From the NCBI RefSeq assembly GCF_018798885.1, contig NZ_CP076361.1, positions 1,364,001 through 1,428,000 on the forward strand: 64,000 nucleotides of DNA, read 5' to 3'. Of the stretch, positions 62,539 to 64,000 are shown piece by piece. Made by a program: the position numbers and the translations under genes. Origin of the DNA: Gemmobacter fulvus. GTDB lineage: Bacteria > Pseudomonadota > Alphaproteobacteria > Rhodobacterales > Rhodobacteraceae. Each line of letters begins with the position of its first letter. Position 1 is the first letter of the stretch. The notes under the pieces were generated by a model, which did not search any database, had not been told where the DNA came from, and saw only the letters and a program-made list of their open reading frames with translations.

Positions 62539-62615
62539 CGGAGCGTAGCGCAGCCTGGTAGCGCACCTGCTTCGGGAGCAGGGGGTCGGAGGTTCGAATC
62601 CTCTCGCTCCGACCA
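62539..62615 (+). tRNA. tRNA-Pro (anticodon CGG)
   Basis: The 77-nt gene folds as a cloverleaf: acceptor arm CGGAGCG / CGCTCCG, D-arm GCGC-AGCCTGGTA-GCGC, anticodon arm CCTGC-TTCGGGA-GCAGG with CGG at positions 34-36, and T-arm with GGTTCGAATC. The 3' CCA is encoded. It reads CCG proline codons, frequent in this GC-rich genome. Confidence 0.97.
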
Positions 62616-62773
62616 GTTAAATCCCCCTGCATTGTCAAAACTCCCGCGGATTGCGCCCACCATGGCGCAGGATGACAATCGCGTGATTTGCAGCCCGTCA
62701 GACTTAAGACCGTATCGGCATCGCATTTGGCCATCCTATAGTGCCCGGAGTATGTTCAGCCCGGAGCCAGAAT

Positions 62774-63208
62774 ATGAAAACACTGTCCAAATTGCTTGTT
62801 GCCGGTCTCGTCCTTGCGGGCGGCGTGGCCTTTGCCGAAGGCGAAGCTGCCGATCCCACGGTCAAGGCCCGTCAGGAATTGATGAAAACCATTGGCATGA
62901 ACACCAAGACTCTGGGGGACATGGCCGGGGGCAAGGCCGCATTTGATGCGGCGGCGGCCGAGGCGGCGAAGGCTGCGATCATCGCGGCATCGTCTGAAAT
63001 CGCCGCGAAATTCGAGCCGCAGGCCACCGATCCCGCCACGGAAGCCAAACCGGAAATCTGGACCAACTGGGATGATTTTGTCAGCAAGGGGGCCGCGCTC
63101 AAGACCGCAGCCGAGGCGCTGGATGCCACCTCGCTGGATACCGTCAAGGCCGGAATGGCCGGGGTTGGCGGTGCCTGCAAGGCCTGCCACACCGCCTATC
63201 GGCTGTAA
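62774..63208 (+). CDS. Cytochrome c' / c556-type protein
   Basis: The 144-residue protein (ATG 62774) has a signal peptide (cleavage after AFA) and a four-helix cytochrome c' body with the single C-terminal heme site CKACH (C-x2-C-H) followed by TAYRL. RQELMKTIGMNTKTLGDM is the typical first helix. Cytochromes c' bind NO or CO in the periplasm of photosynthetic and denitrifying bacteria; the role here is inferred. A TATAGT element lies at 62737-62742, a possible -10. Confidence 0.92.
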   Translation: MKTLSKLLVAGLVLAGGVAFAEGEAADPTVKARQELMKTIGMNTKTLGDMAGGKAAFDAAAAEAAKAAIIAASSEIAAKFEPQATDPATEAKPEIWTNWDDFVSKGAALKTAAEALDATSLDTVKAGMAGVGGACKACHTAYRL

Positions 63209-63217
63209 TCGCTCCGT

Positions 63218-63247
63218 GTGGCCCCGGCGCAGTTGTGCCGGGGCCAC
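63218..63247. terminator. Bidirectional stem-loop after cytochrome c'
   Basis: GTGGCCCCGGC and GCCGGGGCCAC form a perfect 11-bp stem with an 8-nt loop. It lies between the converging cytochrome c' gene and the first I78-like gene, so it may terminate both. Confidence 0.7.
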
Positions 63248-63252
63248 AGGTC

Positions 63253-63558
63253 TTAGCCGCAGGCGACGCGGATGATCGTGTCTGCCGCATCCAGCTCGAT
63301 GTTCAGCCGGTTGGGTGCATAATCCATCGTCACAGCCATGCCGGGTTTCAGCACGCGCAGCGGCTGTGAAAAGCGCATGGTGGTCAGCACCCGCGCCTTC
63401 TGCCCCAACAGATATTGCAGGTCGGCTGCGCCACAATCGCCGCCCATCACCGGCGGCATGCCCGGTTCTGCGCCCGGCCCGGTGGCGGGCGGTGCAACGC
63501 AACCCGCCAAAGCCAGAACACCGCCCATGAGCGCGCCCCTGATCGCCAGTTTTGTCAT
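63253..63558 (-). CDS. I78-type peptidase inhibitor lipoprotein, copy 1
   Basis: The 101-residue protein (ATG 63558) has a lipoprotein signal with lipobox LAGC (cysteine near 20), a Pro/Gly-rich linker, and a compact I78-like domain. It has GGDCGAADLQYLLGQ, PGMAVTMDYAPNRLNIELD and the terminal Cys-Gly (VACG). The two domain cysteines probably form a disulfide. I78 proteins inhibit secreted serine proteases such as subtilisin. It is the last of a tandem group on the minus strand. Confidence 0.83.
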   Translation of the reverse strand: MTKLAIRGALMGGVLALAGCVAPPATGPGAEPGMPPVMGGDCGAADLQYLLGQKARVLTTMRFSQPLRVLKPGMAVTMDYAPNRLNIELDAADTIIRVACG

Positions 63559-63586
63559 TGCTGATCCTTCCTTGCTATATCCGGCT

Positions 63587-63865
63587 TTATCCACACCAGA
63601 AGCCGGTGATCTGATCGGCACGGTCGAGCGTGACATTCAGGCGGCTGGGGCTGAAATCCTCGGTCACCGCATCGCCGGGCCGGATGAAACGCACCGTCTG
63701 CGGCAGATATTGCTCATCCAGCGCAAGGCGCGGCTGGCCGACATAGCCCCCCAGACGCGCCGCACCGCAGCTGGCCTGATCCGCACCGCCTGAGACCGGC
63801 CCCTGTGGCGCGGCCACGCACCCCGCCAGCCCCAGAGCCGCCGCCCAGATATAGACCCAATTCAT
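63587..63865 (-). CDS. I78-type peptidase inhibitor lipoprotein, copy 2
   Basis: The 92-residue protein has a signal with LAGC (cysteine near 17), then ASCGAARLGGYVGQ, PGDAVTEDFSPSRLNVTLD and a terminal WCG, aligning with copy 1 over the whole domain. ATG 63865 gives the better distance to the AGGAG ribosome site; ATG 63868 is immediately upstream. It lies 28 bp ahead of copy 1. Sequence outside the framework residues has diverged widely, so duplication is not recent. Confidence 0.82.
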   Translation of the reverse strand: MNWVYIWAAALGLAGCVAAPQGPVSGGADQASCGAARLGGYVGQPRLALDEQYLPQTVRFIRPGDAVTEDFSPSRLNVTLDRADQITGFWCG

Positions 63866-63903
63866 CATCACACTCCTGCACCTTGCGGCCAAACGTGACG
63901 AAA

Positions 63904-63932
63904 CCGCCCGCCCCCCGCAAGGGGGCAGGCGG
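63904..63932 (-). terminator. GC-rich stem-loop between I78 copies 2 and 3
   Basis: CCGCC-CG-CCCCC pairs with GGGGG-CA-GGCGG around a CGCAA-type loop, and on the minus strand the sequence continues into GGTTTCG. It lies downstream of copy 3 and 39 bp before the start of copy 2, so each copy may have its own transcript. Confidence 0.55.
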
Positions 63933-63963
63933 CGTCAGGGCATAAACCGGCGTTTATACGCCG

Positions 63964-64000
63964 TCAGCCGCAGTTGATACGGACGATGGTGCCAGTCGCA
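63964..64000 (-). CDS. I78-type inhibitor, copy 3 (C-terminal end only)
   Basis: The stop codon TGA at 63966-63964 closes an open frame that reaches the window edge. Its last residues, GTIVRINCG, match the TIIRVACG and ITGFWCG endings of copies 1 and 2, including the terminal Cys-Gly. This is the tail of a third I78-like gene on the same strand. Everything upstream is outside the window. Confidence 0.6.
   Translation of the reverse strand, partial: ATGTIVRINCG

Noticed and set aside
62539-62615. tRNA-Pro 3' end as a phage or island attachment site
   Set aside because: No integrase lies nearby, no repeat of the tRNA 3' end was noticed downstream, and flanking genes look like core chromosome.
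1-64000. CRISPR arrays, transposases, toxin-antitoxin or phage-defence genes
   Set aside because: I looked for regularly spaced repeats, integrase or transposase motifs and typical defence domains and found none.

Overview
The window is about 64 kb of GC-rich chromosomal DNA, almost certainly from an alphaproteobacterium of the Rhodobacteraceae/Paracoccaceae (Rhodobacter-like). This rests on the cytoplasmic NAD-dependent FdsGBA-type formate dehydrogenase, a cytochrome c', and a gpmI-envC-ctpA-rppH block next to rlmH-rsfS, all familiar from that family. Codon use also strongly prefers G/C at third positions, so nearly every real gene carries a long antisense shadow ORF. I see no transposase, integrase, phage gene, CRISPR array or rRNA operon. 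The only RNA gene found is one tRNA-Pro(CGG).

Layout. 1-3.1 kb: an unrecognised gene cut by the edge, the molybdopterin synthase pair moaE-moaD, pgsA, and an orphan Hsp70-like ATPase. 3.1-10.0 kb: a formate dehydrogenase operon on the minus strand (LysR regulator, fdsG, fdsB, fdsA, fdhD, fdsD) with a near-perfect operator dyad between the regulator and fdsG. The moa genes could supply its molybdenum cofactor. 10.1-20.6 kb: S49 peptidase, Ca2+/cation antiporter, SDR, uvrC behind an AT-rich gap with one perfect DnaA box, GNAT, two tandem EamA permeases, a split mnmD / mnmC-like pair transcribed divergently, and mlaC-mlaA lipid-transport genes. 20.8-24.0 kb: a type I secretion ABC exporter and its HlyD adaptor with no substrate or TolC nearby. 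24-31.6 kb: small metabolic and detoxification enzymes.

31.7-39.3 kb is the most accessory-looking part: a FadH-like oxidoreductase, a TetR regulator, and a five-gene operon (Tat-exported family-5 solute-binding protein, flavin reductase fused to a degenerate NUDIX domain, luciferase-like monooxygenase, 4-oxalocrotonate tautomerase homologue, alpha/beta hydrolase). Two operator-like copies of one 9-bp core lie in its promoter. This looks like an oxidative catabolic module for an unidentified organic substrate, and it lacks its own ABC permease.

39.4-64 kb is mostly housekeeping: LysR, OmpA-like protein, GNAT, MoCF-domain protein and map. Then come a conserved pair of unknown genes, ilvD with a lipoprotein, accD-folC, rppH, ctpA, envC, gpmI, rlmH, rsfS, leuC-leuD, a membrane protein, an exported nuclease/phosphatase-fold protein, leuB, another EamA permease, tRNA-Pro, cytochrome c', and a tandem array of at least three I78-type inhibitor lipoproteins or secreted proteins running off the right edge. 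ilvD, leuC, leuD and leuB place several branched-chain amino acid steps here. A 15-bp perfect inverted repeat separates ilvD from accD.

Many adjacent genes overlap by ATGA or TGATG, so translational coupling is the rule. The window holds no defence island or clearly novel multigene system. The best candidates for new biology are the 34.4-39.3 kb operon with its fused flavin reductase, the ilvD-accD inverted repeat, the I78 array, and the noncoding stretches before uvrC and leuC.
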